Assembly: GCF_000753795.1 (NCBI RefSeq)
Contig: NZ_JPEO01000007.1
Location: 124,001-188,000 of the forward strand
DNA from: Shewanella mangrovi
GTDB lineage: Bacteria > Pseudomonadota > Gammaproteobacteria > Enterobacterales > Shewanellaceae
Length of the DNA: 64,000 nucleotides
Direction of reading: 5' to 3'
The position numbers were made by a program, and so were the translations under genes. The stretch's first letter is position 1, and every line of letters begins with the position of its first letter. The notes below the pieces were generated by a model. That model was not told the origin of the DNA, did not search any database, and worked only from the letters and a program-made list of their open reading frames with translations. Shown here piece after piece: positions 34,767 to 47,348 of this stretch.

Positions 34767-36614
34767 TTAGCGTCTGCGATACCAAACAAGCGGCAACATC
34801 AGCAGCCACATCCAGAAAGCGGCACCTTTACGCTGATAGTTACCATCAGCGGCAGTGCCTTCTTCATCTGTGCTATCGTCGATTTCACACGCTGAGCCAC
34901 TGTTGGTTGGCTTTAACACCACCATACGCGGTACATATCCGGTAACAGGCGCGCCAGTACCATCCAGCTCAAATAACGGATTGCCGTCATCATCTAAGAC
35001 TAGGTTGCCCGAACTATTCGTTTGATACACCGGGCGTCTTACAAAGGCGGTACCCACAATAGTGCCATCTTCAGTAATTTTATTTGCTTCAACCACGCGA
35101 ATATCGGCTTCGTAACTAAGATCCGCACCTGTACTATCAGTCACACTAAAAGTATGCTTAGTCCAAGTACCGTCACTTGCTTGCTCATAACCTTTTGAAC
35201 TACAAGTTAACAGGTCGTTGATGTCGCTGAACTCTTCAGTATTTACATCATAGATAAAACCATCTTGCGGACCATCAAAGTCTTGTTCATGAGAGGTTTC
35301 GATAGAACCTACCACCTGACCTTGATTGTTGATGTCTTTAGGATAGCTATTCAACTCGGAGGTATAAGTGAAGAAATCATTTGGGGTAACAGGCAAGGTA
35401 TCTGGCGAGTTCGTGTCATAGACAAAGAACTTCTCACGGCTGTAGCCGTTGATATATGCCGTATAACTACCAACAACAATGCCGGCGTCGTTGACGTCTA
35501 CCGCTTTTGAACTACGTACATCATTATTATCGATGACAGGGATCCAGTGATACTGGTAGTTACCATCAGTATCTTGCTGCCAGTAGGCTGCATCATAATA
35601 AAGGTCGTCAGTATTACCGTTACGGTATACGTGCGAACGTCCTACCACAACGCCATTGTCATTAATGCCGAGCCCTTGTGCTTGGAAGATACGAGTTGAT
35701 TCACCTGGATCTAATCCGAGCGGCAGTTGGGTTGCTGTCACCGCATCATTGGCGTAGTTCCAGACAAAAGCACGCGTTTGATAAACAATACGACGAACAC
35801 CATCGCTATCGCTGAACTGATAGCTTTGCACACATACATCAATCGGCGTGGTATCGGCATTGCTAATGCAAGAGTCGACGCGTGATTCGCTCGCGCTACT
35901 CAACGCAGTACTGCCATAACCAGTAATCAGGTTGTTATTGTTGATCTTAGCCGCCACTGACCAGCCACCTAGATCAACCGATATGCCGTCTTCATCGGTA
36001 TACGTGGTGTATGTTGGGGCAATGGCGAGTTCAGATGCATCAGCGCCATTTTTAACAAAAGCGCGCATTTCATAATTGCGATAGTACCAGTTGTCGATAC
36101 CGTCGGTACTGCCGGTATACTCGGTAGTTTGCTCCGGCGCTGTCGTAGCACCGACACGAATGCCAGCGTCGTTAATATCATAAAAATAGCTATCGACTGA
36201 GTTATCCGTGGTGGAAGGCGTTGTCGTACCGTTAACGGATTCGAAGATAGGTAACCAAGGCGTAGTAGCGTCGTTTTCTAACGCGTGAAAAGTGAAGTTG
36301 TTACCGACAATTTCAGTGGTAATCGTATGGACGATAGTACTTTGAGGAGACACACCGTAGTTGTTGTCGATGTAGTCGTTTTGCGTTTCTACGTCTGTAT
36401 TGGTGAGGTCAGATTTACCTTTCGCAATCCCAACCGCAACACCGTTGGCATTAATACTTTGACCATAACCATTTTGAGAGCCAACCAAGGTACCGTTTAA
36501 ATCAGCATCTTCGATGTTAACGATCTCATAAACAGAAGCAGCATGTGCTGGTGTGACATGTAAGACTCCGATCACACTCAATGCAACCAACGACAGTGCA
36601 CTATTCAACTTCAT
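34767..36614 (-). CDS. Secreted HAF-repeat (DUF3466-like) protein with GlyGly-CTERM-like tail
   Basis: A 615-residue exported protein with a signal peptide ending THAHA-type (about residue 25). The body contains at least seven short repeats of the form x-I-N-x-x-G-x-V-V-G: INANGVAVG, INDAGIRVG, INNNNLITG, INDNGVVVG, VNDAGIVVG, INNQGQVVG and ITEDGTIVG. Such HAF repeats occur in predicted beta-propeller extracellular proteins. The C terminus has one hydrophobic segment and a basic end (FWMWLLMLPLVWYRRR), close to the tail of the subtilisin at 8984 and consistent with rhombosortase processing. Function unknown. It neighbours uup on the same strand (29-bp gap), a recurrent Shewanella context. GGGAAAC precedes ATG 36614. 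Confidence 0.82.
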   Translation of the reverse strand: MKLNSALSLVALSVIGVLHVTPAHAASVYEIVNIEDADLNGTLVGSQNGYGQSINANGVAVGIAKGKSDLTNTDVETQNDYIDNNYGVSPQSTIVHTITTEIVGNNFTFHALENDATTPWLPIFESVNGTTTPSTTDNSVDSYFYDINDAGIRVGATTAPEQTTEYTGSTDGIDNWYYRNYEMRAFVKNGADASELAIAPTYTTYTDEDGISVDLGGWSVAAKINNNNLITGYGSTALSSASESRVDSCISNADTTPIDVCVQSYQFSDSDGVRRIVYQTRAFVWNYANDAVTATQLPLGLDPGESTRIFQAQGLGINDNGVVVGRSHVYRNGNTDDLYYDAAYWQQDTDGNYQYHWIPVIDNNDVRSSKAVDVNDAGIVVGSYTAYINGYSREKFFVYDTNSPDTLPVTPNDFFTYTSELNSYPKDINNQGQVVGSIETSHEQDFDGPQDGFIYDVNTEEFSDINDLLTCSSKGYEQASDGTWTKHTFSVTDSTGADLSYEADIRVVEANKITEDGTIVGTAFVRRPVYQTNSSGNLVLDDDGNPLFELDGTGAPVTGYVPRMVVLKPTNSGSACEIDDSTDEEGTAADGNYQRKGAAFWMWLLMLPLVWYRRR

Positions 36615-36643
36615 TCAATTGTTTCCCATTGTTATTTACTGAG

Positions 36644-38560
36644 TTACTTCAATGACTCAAGTTCTTCCCAACGCTCAAAGCATGCTTCAAGCTGCTGTTC
36701 CTTATCTGCAAGAAGCTGCAGTTTTTCCGCCACAAGCTGCTGCTCACCGCTATAGAAATCGGGGCTATTCATCTCTTGTTGCAGCGCATCAATTTCGGCT
36801 TCCAACAGCTCCATCTGTTCTGGCAAAGCCTCCAATTCACGCTGCAGTTTATATGACAGCTTCTTCGGCTTTACCGCTGCTGCGACGGGTTGAGCGGCAG
36901 AGGTTTTCTTTTCGACCGGTTTTGTTTCAACTGGTTCCGCAGCTTCGCGATAGAATCTTGCACCTTGTGATACCGCATCTTGGTAACCGCCGACAAATTC
37001 GCTCCAATGACCATTACCGGCATACCACCATGAGCTGGTCACGGTGTTGTCGATAAATTCCCGATCGTGACTGACCAGAATCAAGGTGCCTTGGAAATCA
37101 GTGAGCAGAGACTCTAACAACTCCAAGGTCTCAATATCAAGGTCGTTGGTGGGTTCGTCGAGAATAATTAAGTTTGCTGGGCGCAAAAGTAACCGCGCCA
37201 GCAACAAGCGGTTTTTCTCACCGCCGCTCAGCGCTTTAACTGGCGTTCGAGCTCGGGCTGGCGAGAATAAGAAATCCTGCAGATAACTGAGGATATGGCG
37301 GTCTTTACCATTTACCGTGACGGTGCTTTTGCCCTCGCCCACGTTTTCTTCCACGGTTTGCTCTGGGTCGAGCGCTTCGCGGTATTGGTCAAAATAAGCC
37401 ACTTCCAGCTTGGTACCGGTACGCACTGTACCAGATTGCGCTTCTAATTGGCCGATCAGCAATTTGATCAGGGTGGATTTACCACAACCGTTGGGACCAA
37501 TCAGGGCGATACGGTCACCGCGCATCACGCTGACATTGAAGTTTTTCACCAAATTGATGTCAGGCAAGTTGTAGTTTAAGTCTTTCACTTCAAACACTAA
37601 CTTACCGCTGCGCTCTGCATCAGAGACAGACATCTGCGCCTGACCTTGACGATTAATCCGATCACGGCGTTCCATCCGTAGCGATTTCAGCGCGCGCACG
37701 CGGCCTTCGTTACGGGTGCGGCGTGCTTTGATGCCTTGGCGGATCCACGCTTCTTCTTCTGCGAGTTTTTTATCGAATTGCGCATTTTGCTCCGCTTCGA
37801 CACGCAGCCACTCTTGTTTACCGTCCAAATAGGTTTGGTAATCGCCCGGCCAAGAGGTCGCGATACCGCGGTCTAAATCAACAATACGAGTCGCTACACG
37901 CTGAATAAAGCCACGGTCGTGACTGATAAAGGCAATTGCCCCACGGAAGTTAGCTAAAAATTGCTCTAACCATTCAATGGTGTCGATATCTAGGTGGTTG
38001 GTGGGTTCGTCGAGCAGCAACAAATCTGGCTCACTCACCAGTGCGCGGGCCAACGCTACTTTACGTTGCCAGCCACCAGACAATTCGCTGAGTTTGGTTT
38101 CAGCATCTAAACCTAACAACTTGCAGTTTTGTTGAATGCGAGTATCAAATTGCCAACCGTTCAGGACATCAATGCGTTCTTGCAGTTTTGCCATTTTGGC
38201 CAGCTGATGCTGCTGCTCGTCGTCGCTGGCATGCATGAGTGCTGCCGACAGCTGGTGATATTGCTCCAGCAAGTCCCCCACTTCAGCAAGCCCCGCAGCA
38301 ATGTAAGAATACACAGTGCCACTTTCGGCTTTTGGAGGATCTTGTTGCAGGCGGCTGACTTTTACATCGGTTGCGATATTAAATTCACCATCATCAAGCA
38401 GCACGTCGCCCGCGAGGATCTTCAGCAAACTTGATTTACCAGCACCGTTACGGCCAACAATACACACCCGTTCACCAGCTTCGATGGTGAAATCCGCATG
38501 ACTGAGCAGCGGAATGTAACCATAAGCCAATGACCCATTGTTGATACGAACCAGACTCAA
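36644..38560 (-). CDS. uup: ABC-F family ATPase Uup
   Basis: A 638-residue cytosolic protein with two ABC ATPase domains and no membrane segment. Walker A motifs: GRNGAGKSSLLK (about 36-47) and GPNGCGKSTLIK (about 350). Signatures: LSGGWQRKVALARAL and LSGGEKNRLLLARLL, each followed by LLLDEPTNHLDI or ILDEPTNDLDI. The C-terminal coiled coil (about 560-638) is the DNA-binding tail of Uup. ABC-F proteins act on ribosomes; Uup also influences precise transposon excision and 50S assembly. It is preceded by rlmL (15 bp), a modifier of 23S rRNA, so a shared transcript and a ribosome role fit. Confidence 0.95.
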   Translation of the reverse strand: MSLVRINNGSLAYGYIPLLSHADFTIEAGERVCIVGRNGAGKSSLLKILAGDVLLDDGEFNIATDVKVSRLQQDPPKAESGTVYSYIAAGLAEVGDLLEQYHQLSAALMHASDDEQQHQLAKMAKLQERIDVLNGWQFDTRIQQNCKLLGLDAETKLSELSGGWQRKVALARALVSEPDLLLLDEPTNHLDIDTIEWLEQFLANFRGAIAFISHDRGFIQRVATRIVDLDRGIATSWPGDYQTYLDGKQEWLRVEAEQNAQFDKKLAEEEAWIRQGIKARRTRNEGRVRALKSLRMERRDRINRQGQAQMSVSDAERSGKLVFEVKDLNYNLPDINLVKNFNVSVMRGDRIALIGPNGCGKSTLIKLLIGQLEAQSGTVRTGTKLEVAYFDQYREALDPEQTVEENVGEGKSTVTVNGKDRHILSYLQDFLFSPARARTPVKALSGGEKNRLLLARLLLRPANLIILDEPTNDLDIETLELLESLLTDFQGTLILVSHDREFIDNTVTSSWWYAGNGHWSEFVGGYQDAVSQGARFYREAAEPVETKPVEKKTSAAQPVAAAVKPKKLSYKLQRELEALPEQMELLEAEIDALQQEMNSPDFYSGEQQLVAEKLQLLADKEQQLEACFERWEELESLK

Positions 38561-38575
38561 AATATGTTCCTTTTC

Positions 38576-40711
38576 TTATGCCTTGGCAGTAAAGCTGATC
38601 AGCCAAGTGTTATGGATGTGCGGATTACGTTTAAAGTCCTGCGGCAGCATGCGGTCATCCATATTTTCCACGGTCAACCCTGCGTCATTTAGCAGTTGCT
38701 CATCCATTTTGAATTTACGTTTATTGTTGGAGAAGATGATCTCGCCACCTTTATTCAGCAGTTTTGACAGCGCCATCAGCAGTTCGCCGTGGTCACGCTG
38801 CACGTCAAACGAATCTTCCATCCGTTTGGAGTTACTGAACGTTGGCGGATCGATAAAGATCAAATCAAAACTTTGATTACAGTCTTTAATCCATTGCAGG
38901 CAATCACCTTGCTCAAAGCGATATTGCGGCCCCATCAAGCCATTGAGCATAAAGTTATCTTTGGCCCAATTTAGGTAAGTGTTTGACATATCGACCGTAG
39001 TCACCGCTTTGGCGCCGCCTAATGCTGCGTGCACTGACGCTGTGCCAGTGTAAGCAAATAGGTTAAGCACGCGGCGGCCATTGGATTTCTCACCAACGAA
39101 CTTACGAATTAAGCGGTGATCAAGGAACAGGCCGGTATCCAAATAATCAGTCAAGTTCAGTTTGAACTTAGCGCCATATTCCAGCGTGGTCAGCTCCAAT
39201 TTTTCGCTGTCCAGTTTTTGATACTGATTGCGGCCTTTTTGCTTCTCACGAGTTTTCAGAATAATGCGCTCAGGGTCAATCTCCAGCGCTGTTGGCAGCG
39301 ACAAAAGTACATCGCTCAAACGACGACGAGTGACCGCTTCAGGGATTTTTGCCGGTGCAGCGTATTCTTGGATAACCACATGACCGGGATAACGGTCCAC
39401 CGCCACGTTGTATTCGGGAATATCAGCATCGTAAATACGATAGCTATCGATACCCTCTTTCGCCGCCCATTTATCTAACTGTTTTACATTCTTTTTAATG
39501 CGATTAACGAACGAGGCTGCAAATTCACTCAGCTCATGAGCTTCTGTAAGTGAATCTTGCTGACGACGGGTACTATTGGCGTGCAAGGTGTAAAGGTTAA
39601 AAGCACATTCAAGTGGGCCATTGAACATCTTCAATTGGCGATCGGCTTTTAGTTTAAGCGCAGAGAGAAGTTCTACTTCGCTACAAAGCAGCGCCATCCG
39701 CCAGCCACCAAATTTCTGCTTAAGTAATTCGCCCCACTGAAAATACAACTGCAACAAGGTCGACACATTGCCTAAACGCTCACCATAAGGCGGGTTGGAA
39801 ATCAGCAAACCAGCTTCCGTCGGCGCTTCAGTAGTCAAAACATTAGCGGTATTAAATTGAATAAGATGATCCACACCCGCATTCGCCGCGTTACGTTTGG
39901 CAAGTGCGACCATACGTGAATCGATATCACTGCCGAAAAACTTCACTTCACAGTGCTTCTTGCCGACGAAGGCACGCGCTTTGGCATCATTAAGCAGTGC
40001 TTGCCAAATGTTGGTGTCATGCCGATGCCAACGTTCAAACGCATAGCGCTCACGCATCAAGCCTGGTGCAACATCACACGCCATGAGCGCAGCTTCAATC
40101 AAAATGGTGCCACTACCACAAAACGGGTCAAAAACCGCCGAGGTCTTATCCCACTGGGCGCGAGCCAGCATATTAGCCGCAAGGTTCTCTTTAAGTGGTG
40201 CTTCGCCAGTGCCATGGCGATAGCCACGTTGATGCAACGGCGCGCCTGAGAGATTCAACGAGATGGTCAATTGTCCGTGACGGAAGTGAGCATCGATACG
40301 AATATCGGCATTAGTGCGTTGAACGTCTGGACGGTTAAGCCCCGCATTACGAAAACGGTCGACCACCGCATCTTTAATTTTTAATGCACCGAACTGGGTG
40401 TTGTTGATAAAACCGCCCATCCCGTGAAAGTCGATGCTAAAGGTCGCGCGATTGTCAAATTCGGCTGGCCAATCAATTGCGTAAGCTGCGTTGTAGAGTT
40501 GATCGGCATTTTCACAGGCGCCTTGATATAGCACCACGGTGATACGGCTCGCAAGACGACTCCATAGCAATACTTTGTATAAGATTTCCTGCGAAGCACT
40601 AAAGTATACGCCGGCAACACTTTCTTTAACGTCAACCGCACCTAACTCCGACAATTCCGTCGCAAGTGTGTATTCAAAGCCCTTCGGCGCAGCAGCAAAA
40701 CAATTCAACAT
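38576..40711 (-). CDS. rlmL: Bifunctional 23S rRNA methyltransferase RlmKL (m2G2445 and m7G2069)
   Basis: A 711-residue fusion of two methyltransferases. The N-terminal half has a THUMP domain (about 45-155) and the RlmL active site with NPPYGERLG near residue 305 (N2-methylation of G2445). The C-terminal half is RlmK, with [20 protein letters not shown] binding S-adenosylmethionine and [10 protein letters not shown] (N7-methylation of G2069). I chose ATG 40711 because [14 protein letters not shown] aligns with the family start; in-frame ATG 40723 or GTG 40726 add only a few residues, and none has a strong ribosome-binding site. It leads the rlmL-uup string. Confidence 0.95.
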   Translation of the reverse strand: MLNCFAAAPKGFEYTLATELSELGAVDVKESVAGVYFSASQEILYKVLLWSRLASRITVVLYQGACENADQLYNAAYAIDWPAEFDNRATFSIDFHGMGGFINNTQFGALKIKDAVVDRFRNAGLNRPDVQRTNADIRIDAHFRHGQLTISLNLSGAPLHQRGYRHGTGEAPLKENLAANMLARAQWDKTSAVFDPFCGSGTILIEAALMACDVAPGLMRERYAFERWHRHDTNIWQALLNDAKARAFVGKKHCEVKFFGSDIDSRMVALAKRNAANAGVDHLIQFNTANVLTTEAPTEAGLLISNPPYGERLGNVSTLLQLYFQWGELLKQKFGGWRMALLCSEVELLSALKLKADRQLKMFNGPLECAFNLYTLHANSTRRQQDSLTEAHELSEFAASFVNRIKKNVKQLDKWAAKEGIDSYRIYDADIPEYNVAVDRYPGHVVIQEYAAPAKIPEAVTRRRLSDVLLSLPTALEIDPERIILKTREKQKGRNQYQKLDSEKLELTTLEYGAKFKLNLTDYLDTGLFLDHRLIRKFVGEKSNGRRVLNLFAYTGTASVHAALGGAKAVTTVDMSNTYLNWAKDNFMLNGLMGPQYRFEQGDCLQWIKDCNQSFDLIFIDPPTFSNSKRMEDSFDVQRDHGELLMALSKLLNKGGEIIFSNNKRKFKMDEQLLNDAGLTVENMDDRMLPQDFKRNPHIHNTWLISFTAKA

Positions 40712-40888
40712 CAAACAGTTCATCACTAATGGTAATAGCCGCGCATTATAACCCGCCTACAGTGTAAAAAGGTAACAACTTGTCGCCTTTTACGCGTAAG
40801 CCACCAAGCCCAACGCGCGCGACGACTTAACGCCCAAGCAACATTTGCAGTGAAATTGAGCAGTTGAACATTGTTTTCCGAAATAAGG

Positions 40889-40917
40889 TTGAATTCACTC
40901 AGCCGTATCGCTATAGT
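40889..40917 (+). promoter_or_regulatory. Strong sigma-70 promoter of the tRNA-fMet array, with GC-rich discriminator
   Basis: TTGAAT (40889-40894), 17-bp spacer, TATAGT (40912-40917), then GCGC before the expected start near 40924. The first tRNA begins at 40936. The GC discriminator is typical of stringently controlled stable RNA promoters. Confidence 0.8.
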
Positions 40918-40935
40918 GCGCACCACTTAGACGGA

Positions 40936-41012
<77 letters not shown>

Positions 41013-41035
41013 ATAAGTCTTAAGTAAATTTCAGT

Positions 41036-41112
<77 letters not shown>

Positions 41113-41140
41113 ATTTACTTAAGCCGTCTATGTTCGCAGT

Positions 41141-41217
<77 letters not shown>

Positions 41218-41240
41218 ATTAGTCTTAAGTAAATTTCAGT

Positions 41241-41317
<77 letters not shown>

Positions 41318-41345
41318 ATTTACTTAAGCCGTCTATGTTCGCAGT

Positions 41346-41422
<77 letters not shown>

Positions 41423-41436
41423 ATGCGAATAAAATG

Positions 41437-41459
41437 CCGACCTTGGGTCGGTTTTTTTT
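41437..41459 (+). terminator. Terminator of the tRNA-fMet array
   Basis: CCGACC (41437-41442), loop TTG, GGTCGG (41446-41451) and eight Ts, 14 bp after the last tRNA. Confidence 0.9.
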
Positions 41460-41541
41460 ATGCCTGAAATTCGCCCTACCATCTTCTGACGCTATTCCAG
41501 TCTACGATCTACGTTGCGATATATCTCTGATTCAGCACCAT

Positions 41542-41574
41542 AAAAAAACCACCACCAGTAAACTGGTAGTGGTT
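41542..41574 (-). terminator. Terminator of pheS-pheT-ihfA
   Basis: On the minus strand AACCACTACCAGT pairs with ACTGGTGGTGGTT (one mismatch), followed by seven Ts. It lies about 30 bp past the ihfA stop. Confidence 0.85.
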
Positions 41575-41604
41575 CTATTAGGCTTGTAACTGCGTGAAAG
41601 GCGC

Positions 41605-41901
41605 TTATTCTTTAGCGTTAGCAGCTTCTACACGACTTTTAAGCTTTTGACCGGGACGGAACGTAACGACACGGCGTGCGGAGATTGGAATATCTTCACC
41701 AGTTTTTGGATTACGCCCAGGACGCTGGTTTTTATCACGCAGGTCGAAATTACCGAAGCCGGACAACTTCACTTGTTCACCGTTCTCAAGCGCTAACCGG
41801 ACTTCTTCGAAAAATGCTTCCACAATCTCTTTGGCAACACGCTTATTTATGCCAAGTGTTTCAAAAAGATGCTCTGCCATTTCGGCCTTGGTAAGTGCCA
41901 T
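41605..41901 (-). CDS. ihfA: Integration host factor subunit alpha
   Basis: A 98-residue DNA-bending protein that pairs with IhfB. The N-terminal [17 protein letters not shown], the core KLSGFGNF, and the minor-groove arm [20 protein letters not shown] with its intercalating proline are all present. It follows pheT with a 3-bp gap on the same strand, the conserved pheST-ihfA operon of enterics, and is closed by a terminator. Confidence 0.97.
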   Translation of the reverse strand: MALTKAEMAEHLFETLGINKRVAKEIVEAFFEEVRLALENGEQVKLSGFGNFDLRDKNQRPGRNPKTGEDIPISARRVVTFRPGQKLKSRVEAANAKE

Positions 41902-41904
41902 ACT

Positions 41905-44292
41905 TTAATCCCTCAACGATGCGTTGAACTCGGTCTTGAGTGCTGAAACCACGGTTTCGACAGTGGCAGCAATCTCTTTTTCCTCAAGCGTACGAGCGTT
42001 ATCTTGTAACGTAAGCGCGATGGCAAGGCTCTTTTTACCTTCCACTACGCCCTGTCCTCGGTATACGTCAAATAAGTTTAAGCCAACCAACTGATTTCCG
42101 CCAACTTTTTTTATCATTGACAGAATATCACCCGCTTGAACCGTTTCGTCAACAACAACTGCTATATCTCGACGATTTGCTGGGAAACGGGACACTGGCT
42201 TGGCTTCCGGTAAACTGGCGTGCAACAGCGCATTTAGCGACAGTTCAAACACGATAGTTTTACCATTTAAGCCAAACGGCTTTTCTAATGCCGGATGTAC
42301 TGCGCCGATAACCCCAATCACCTGATCATTTCTTGTGATTTCAGCACATTGCCCCGGATGAAGCGCCGAATGTGATGCTGCTTTAAAACTAAATTCAGCA
42401 TCGGAAAGTGTCAAGCCAATAATTGCTTCAAGATCACCTTTAAGGTCAAAAAAATCAACCGTTTTGGATTCAAGCGCCCAATGTTCATCGCTTTGAGGCC
42501 CCGCGATCACCGCCGCCAGCATTGGCTCTTGGCGCACGCCCATTGGCGCATCACCGTCTGGTACGAATCGTAAACCTGTTTCAAACAGACGCACTCGGCT
42601 CTGTTGACGAGCTTGGTTATACCCAACAGACGTTAACAAACCGGTAAACAGCGATAAACGCATTGCTGACATTTCGCTAGAAATTGGGTTTGGCAACACC
42701 ATCGCAGCTTGCTCTGGATGTACTAAATTTTGCAATTTAGGATCAACGAAGCTGTAGGTTACCGCTTCTTGGAAGCCGCGAGCCACCAACATGCTACGCA
42801 CTTTAGCTAGTTTGATGTCGCTTTCGCGGTGCTGCGACATATTCAACGAAGCTACCGGTGCGGTGTCGGGAATGTTGTTGTACCCGTAAATACGGGCGAC
42901 TTCTTCAATCAGATCTTCTTCAATCGCCATATCGAAACGATAGGTAGCAGTGGTTACCTGCCATCCCTCTGCAGTTACATTTACTGCAAATCCGAGGCGT
43001 TCAAGAATTTCGGCAACATCGCTATCGGGGACGTGATGACCAAGTAATTTATCTAATTTGACGCGACGCAGTGTGATATCAACCGCTTGCGGCAAATATT
43101 CATCGGCTTTCACTTCGACAACCGGGCCAGCTTCGCCGCCGCAAATATCAAGCACTAAGCGAGAAGCGCGATCCATCACTTTATGCTGCAACTCAGGATC
43201 AACACCACGCTCGAAGCGGTGGCTAGAATCTGTATGCAAACCTAACTTACGTGCTTTGCCCATAATCGCTAATGGGGCGAAGAAAGCACATTCCAGCACG
43301 ATATCTTTAGTTTCGGTGTTCACACCTGAATGCTCACCACCGAAAATCCCGGCCAAGGCTAATGGGCCATTATCATCAGCCACCACTAGGGTATCCGCTG
43401 GAACAGTGATTTCATTGCCGTCAAGCAAAGTCAGCTTTTCTTCACCGTCACCTAGACGAACTTGCAGGCTGCCATGCAGATTAGCTTTATCAAACGCATG
43501 CATTGGCTGACCGAATTCGATCAACACATAGTTGGTGATGTCAACAACAGGATCGATCGAACGAATACCGCTACGACGCAGCTTTTCCACCATCCATTCA
43601 GGAGTTGTTGCAGTAACATCAACCTTGTTGATCACACGGCTAAGATAACGAGGGCAACCGTCAGGCGCTTTTACATTAACGCCAAAGGTTTCATCGTGTG
43701 AAGCGGTAACCGCGTCCCAAATTGGCGCCGTGACCGTCGCGCGGTTCAATACGCCGACTTCACGCGCTAGACCTACCATGCCTAAACAATCAGCGCGGTT
43801 AGCGGTCAAATCAACGTCAATAATGGCGTCATCAAGCTGCAAATACTCACGCACGTCAGTGCCAAGCGGTGCATCTGCTGGCAATTCAATAATGCCATCA
43901 CTTTCGATGTCGATACCTAGCTCGCCATAAGAACACAACATGCCATTCGATGGCTGACCACGCAGCTTGGCTTTCTTAATTTTGAAGTTACCTGGCAGTA
44001 CAGCACCAACAACAGCAACACAGACTTTCAAGCCTTGACGGCAGTTTGGCGCACCACAGACGATGTCGAGCAGCTCTTCGCCACCAACATTCACTTTCGT
44101 CACGCGCAGTTTGTCTGCATCTGGATGTTGACCACATTCAACCACTTCACCGATAACGACACCGGTAAATTCACCAGCAACACCTTCAACGCCGTCGACC
44201 TCAAGGCCTGCCATTGTGATCTGCTGGGCTAATTCTTCACGGCTAATCGCAGGGTTAACCCACTCACGAAGCCAAGATTCACTGAATTTCAT
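41905..44292 (-). CDS. pheT: Phenylalanyl-tRNA synthetase beta subunit
   Basis: A 795-residue subunit of the (alpha-beta)2 enzyme, E. coli length. Order: N-terminal tRNA-binding OB domain (about 40-150), B1-B5 core including the B3/B4 editing region that removes mischarged Tyr (about 210-400, RFERGVDPE), the catalytic-like domain, and the C-terminal anticodon-binding fold [16 protein letters not shown]. It follows pheS by 15 bp and precedes ihfA by 3 bp. No oddities seen. Confidence 0.97.
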   Translation of the reverse strand: MKFSESWLREWVNPAISREELAQQITMAGLEVDGVEGVAGEFTGVVIGEVVECGQHPDADKLRVTKVNVGGEELLDIVCGAPNCRQGLKVCVAVVGAVLPGNFKIKKAKLRGQPSNGMLCSYGELGIDIESDGIIELPADAPLGTDVREYLQLDDAIIDVDLTANRADCLGMVGLAREVGVLNRATVTAPIWDAVTASHDETFGVNVKAPDGCPRYLSRVINKVDVTATTPEWMVEKLRRSGIRSIDPVVDITNYVLIEFGQPMHAFDKANLHGSLQVRLGDGEEKLTLLDGNEITVPADTLVVADDNGPLALAGIFGGEHSGVNTETKDIVLECAFFAPLAIMGKARKLGLHTDSSHRFERGVDPELQHKVMDRASRLVLDICGGEAGPVVEVKADEYLPQAVDITLRRVKLDKLLGHHVPDSDVAEILERLGFAVNVTAEGWQVTTATYRFDMAIEEDLIEEVARIYGYNNIPDTAPVASLNMSQHRESDIKLAKVRSMLVARGFQEAVTYSFVDPKLQNLVHPEQAAMVLPNPISSEMSAMRLSLFTGLLTSVGYNQARQQSRVRLFETGLRFVPDGDAPMGVRQEPMLAAVIAGPQSDEHWALESKTVDFFDLKGDLEAIIGLTLSDAEFSFKAASHSALHPGQCAEITRNDQVIGVIGAVHPALEKPFGLNGKTIVFELSLNALLHASLPEAKPVSRFPANRRDIAVVVDETVQAGDILSMIKKVGGNQLVGLNLFDVYRGQGVVEGKKSLAIALTLQDNARTLEEKEIAATVETVVSALKTEFNASLRD

Positions 44293-44307
44293 ATTACTTT
44301 AGCTCCG

Positions 44308-45342
<1,035 letters not shown>

Positions 45343-45515
45343 TTAAAGGATGGAAATTTTACGCCAGTCCCCCCCATTTAGCCAGTGACAATCTAAATTA
45401 ACGAATGAAAACATGGAGTTTTTTTCACCAAAGTCGTAACAAATTCGGCTGCAAGCTCCAGCTAAAAACAAGCTGTGGTATGCTGCGGGCAAATTTTCCG
45501 ATTTATAAACTGTTT

Positions 45516-47270
45516 ATGCCCAACGCCTCGTCATTACAGCTGCGTGATTACCAACAGCAAGCCGTCGACGCCGTGCTCACACATTTCAGGCGACACCAGT
45601 CCAGTGCCGTCATTGTGTTACCTACGGGGGCAGGTAAAAGCATTGTGATTGCCGAGCTAGCACGGGTGGCGCGCGGCAAAGTATTGGTACTCACCCATGT
45701 CAAAGAGTTGGTGGAGCAAAACGCGGCTAAAGTTGAGCTACTGGACGATGACTTAAGTATCTATGCTGCCGGGCTCAAACAAAAAATGGTGCACGGCAAG
45801 ACTGTGGTCGCATCAATTCAATCTGCTGCACGTAATCTTGCGGTCTTTAATGACGCTTTTTCACTGGTGATTATTGATGAATGTCATCGTGTTGGCGATG
45901 ATGAACAGTCTCAATACCAGACATTATTGGGCGAACTACAGCGCCATAATCCCAACATTAGAGTACTTGGTCTTACCGCTACCCCATATCGCTTAGACAG
46001 CGGCTACATTTACAAACGCCATTATCACGGCAAGGTTGGCAGCGAAAACGGCGTATTTGAAGATTGCATCTTTGAATTGCCACTACGTTATTTGGTCAAA
46101 AAAGGCTACCTTACGCCACCAAAAACCTTTGATGGCCTGAGTGCTCAATATGATTTCGAGCAACTCTCTAGACCTACTCAAGGGGACTATTCCGCGACAG
46201 AGGTTGATGCGCTAATACATCATCAGGGCCGTGCGACAACCGCTATTATTGAGCAACTAATTCAGCTGTCTCAGCATCGCCAAGGCGTGATTATCTTCGC
46301 CGCCAGTGTGCGGCATGCTGCCGAAATTATGCAGTTACTCCAAAATGCGTCAGCGGAGTTGATTACGGCAGACACGCCGGCGACAAAACGAGAACTCGCT
46401 ATTGCAGAATTTCGCGCTAAACGAATCAAGTTCATGGTCAATGTAGCGGTGCTCACCACCGGTTTTGATGCGCCACATGTCGACTTAATCGCTATTTTGC
46501 GCCCAACGGCTTCTGCCGGTTTATACCAGCAGATGGCGGGACGAGGGCTACGTTTGGCGCCTAACAAGCAAGATTGTTTGATTATCGATTATGCTGCTAA
46601 TGGCTTTGACCTGTTCGCACCGGAAATTCCGCAGGCTAAACCGGCAAGTAACGCTGTAGCGGTACAAGTTCCCTGCCCAGAATGCGGCTTTGCCAATACC
46701 TTTTGGGGCAAAGTCGATAATGACGGCGATATCATCGAGCACTTTGGTCGCCGCTGCCAGGGGCTCGTAGGCCAGAGTGCAGTTCAATGCCAGTTTCGCT
46801 TTCGCGCTAAAATTTGCCCAGATTGCGGTGCAGAAAATGATATCGCCGCGCGTAACTGTAATAGCTGCCAATCGATGATGGTGGATCCGGACAAACGCCT
46901 AAAAGAGGTATTAAGCAGCCGTCATCATCACCTTTTTCGAGTCGATACTATGCTGCTGACCGCACAAGATGGTGCGCTGCGGGTTGAGTATATTGACGTT
47001 GAAGGCAATCAATTCAGTGAGACCTTTCGTCTGCAAACTGCTGCACAACGACGCGCCTTATATGCCGCATTTTTAAAGCAGCACGACTGTCGTCCGGGGC
47101 TAAAACTGGCGCAATATAAAACCGCGGACGACGTTATTGCCGATGCGAACCGCTTCAAACAACCCGATCTATTGTTACTGCAACGCAAAGCAAAGCGCGG
47201 CTGGCAGCTCATTGATAAATTTTTTGACTATCAGGGCCGATATCAAATTGGTGCAAATTTTCGCGACTAA
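45516..47270 (+). CDS. radD: DNA repair helicase RadD (YejH family)
   Basis: A 584-residue SF2 helicase-like ATPase, almost exactly the length of E. coli RadD (586). Landmarks: LRDYQQQAVDAVL start, Walker A LPTGAGKS, DEAH-like box IIDECHRV, motif III LGLTATPYRL, motif VI QMAGRGLRLAP, then Cys-rich zinc-binding segments CPECGFANTFWGKV and CPDCGAENDIAARNC, and C-terminal PDLLL...FDYQGRY. RadD helps resolve recombination intermediates after double-strand breaks and interacts with SSB. I chose ATG 45516, since an in-frame ATG at 45405 adds 37 residues absent from the family. It is divergent from pheS and followed by grxA. Confidence 0.95.
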   Translation: MPNASSLQLRDYQQQAVDAVLTHFRRHQSSAVIVLPTGAGKSIVIAELARVARGKVLVLTHVKELVEQNAAKVELLDDDLSIYAAGLKQKMVHGKTVVASIQSAARNLAVFNDAFSLVIIDECHRVGDDEQSQYQTLLGELQRHNPNIRVLGLTATPYRLDSGYIYKRHYHGKVGSENGVFEDCIFELPLRYLVKKGYLTPPKTFDGLSAQYDFEQLSRPTQGDYSATEVDALIHHQGRATTAIIEQLIQLSQHRQGVIIFAASVRHAAEIMQLLQNASAELITADTPATKRELAIAEFRAKRIKFMVNVAVLTTGFDAPHVDLIAILRPTASAGLYQQMAGRGLRLAPNKQDCLIIDYAANGFDLFAPEIPQAKPASNAVAVQVPCPECGFANTFWGKVDNDGDIIEHFGRRCQGLVGQSAVQCQFRFRAKICPDCGAENDIAARNCNSCQSMMVDPDKRLKEVLSSRHHHLFRVDTMLLTAQDGALRVEYIDVEGNQFSETFRLQTAAQRRALYAAFLKQHDCRPGLKLAQYKTADDVIADANRFKQPDLLLLQRKAKRGWQLIDKFFDYQGRYQIGANFRD

Positions 47271-47348
47271 CATGCATTCCGTCATTCGGCACTGTACTCA
47301 TATCTCGGGCTGTTGTACTGTTGAGCAAATTTTCAATCAGGAGTTACC

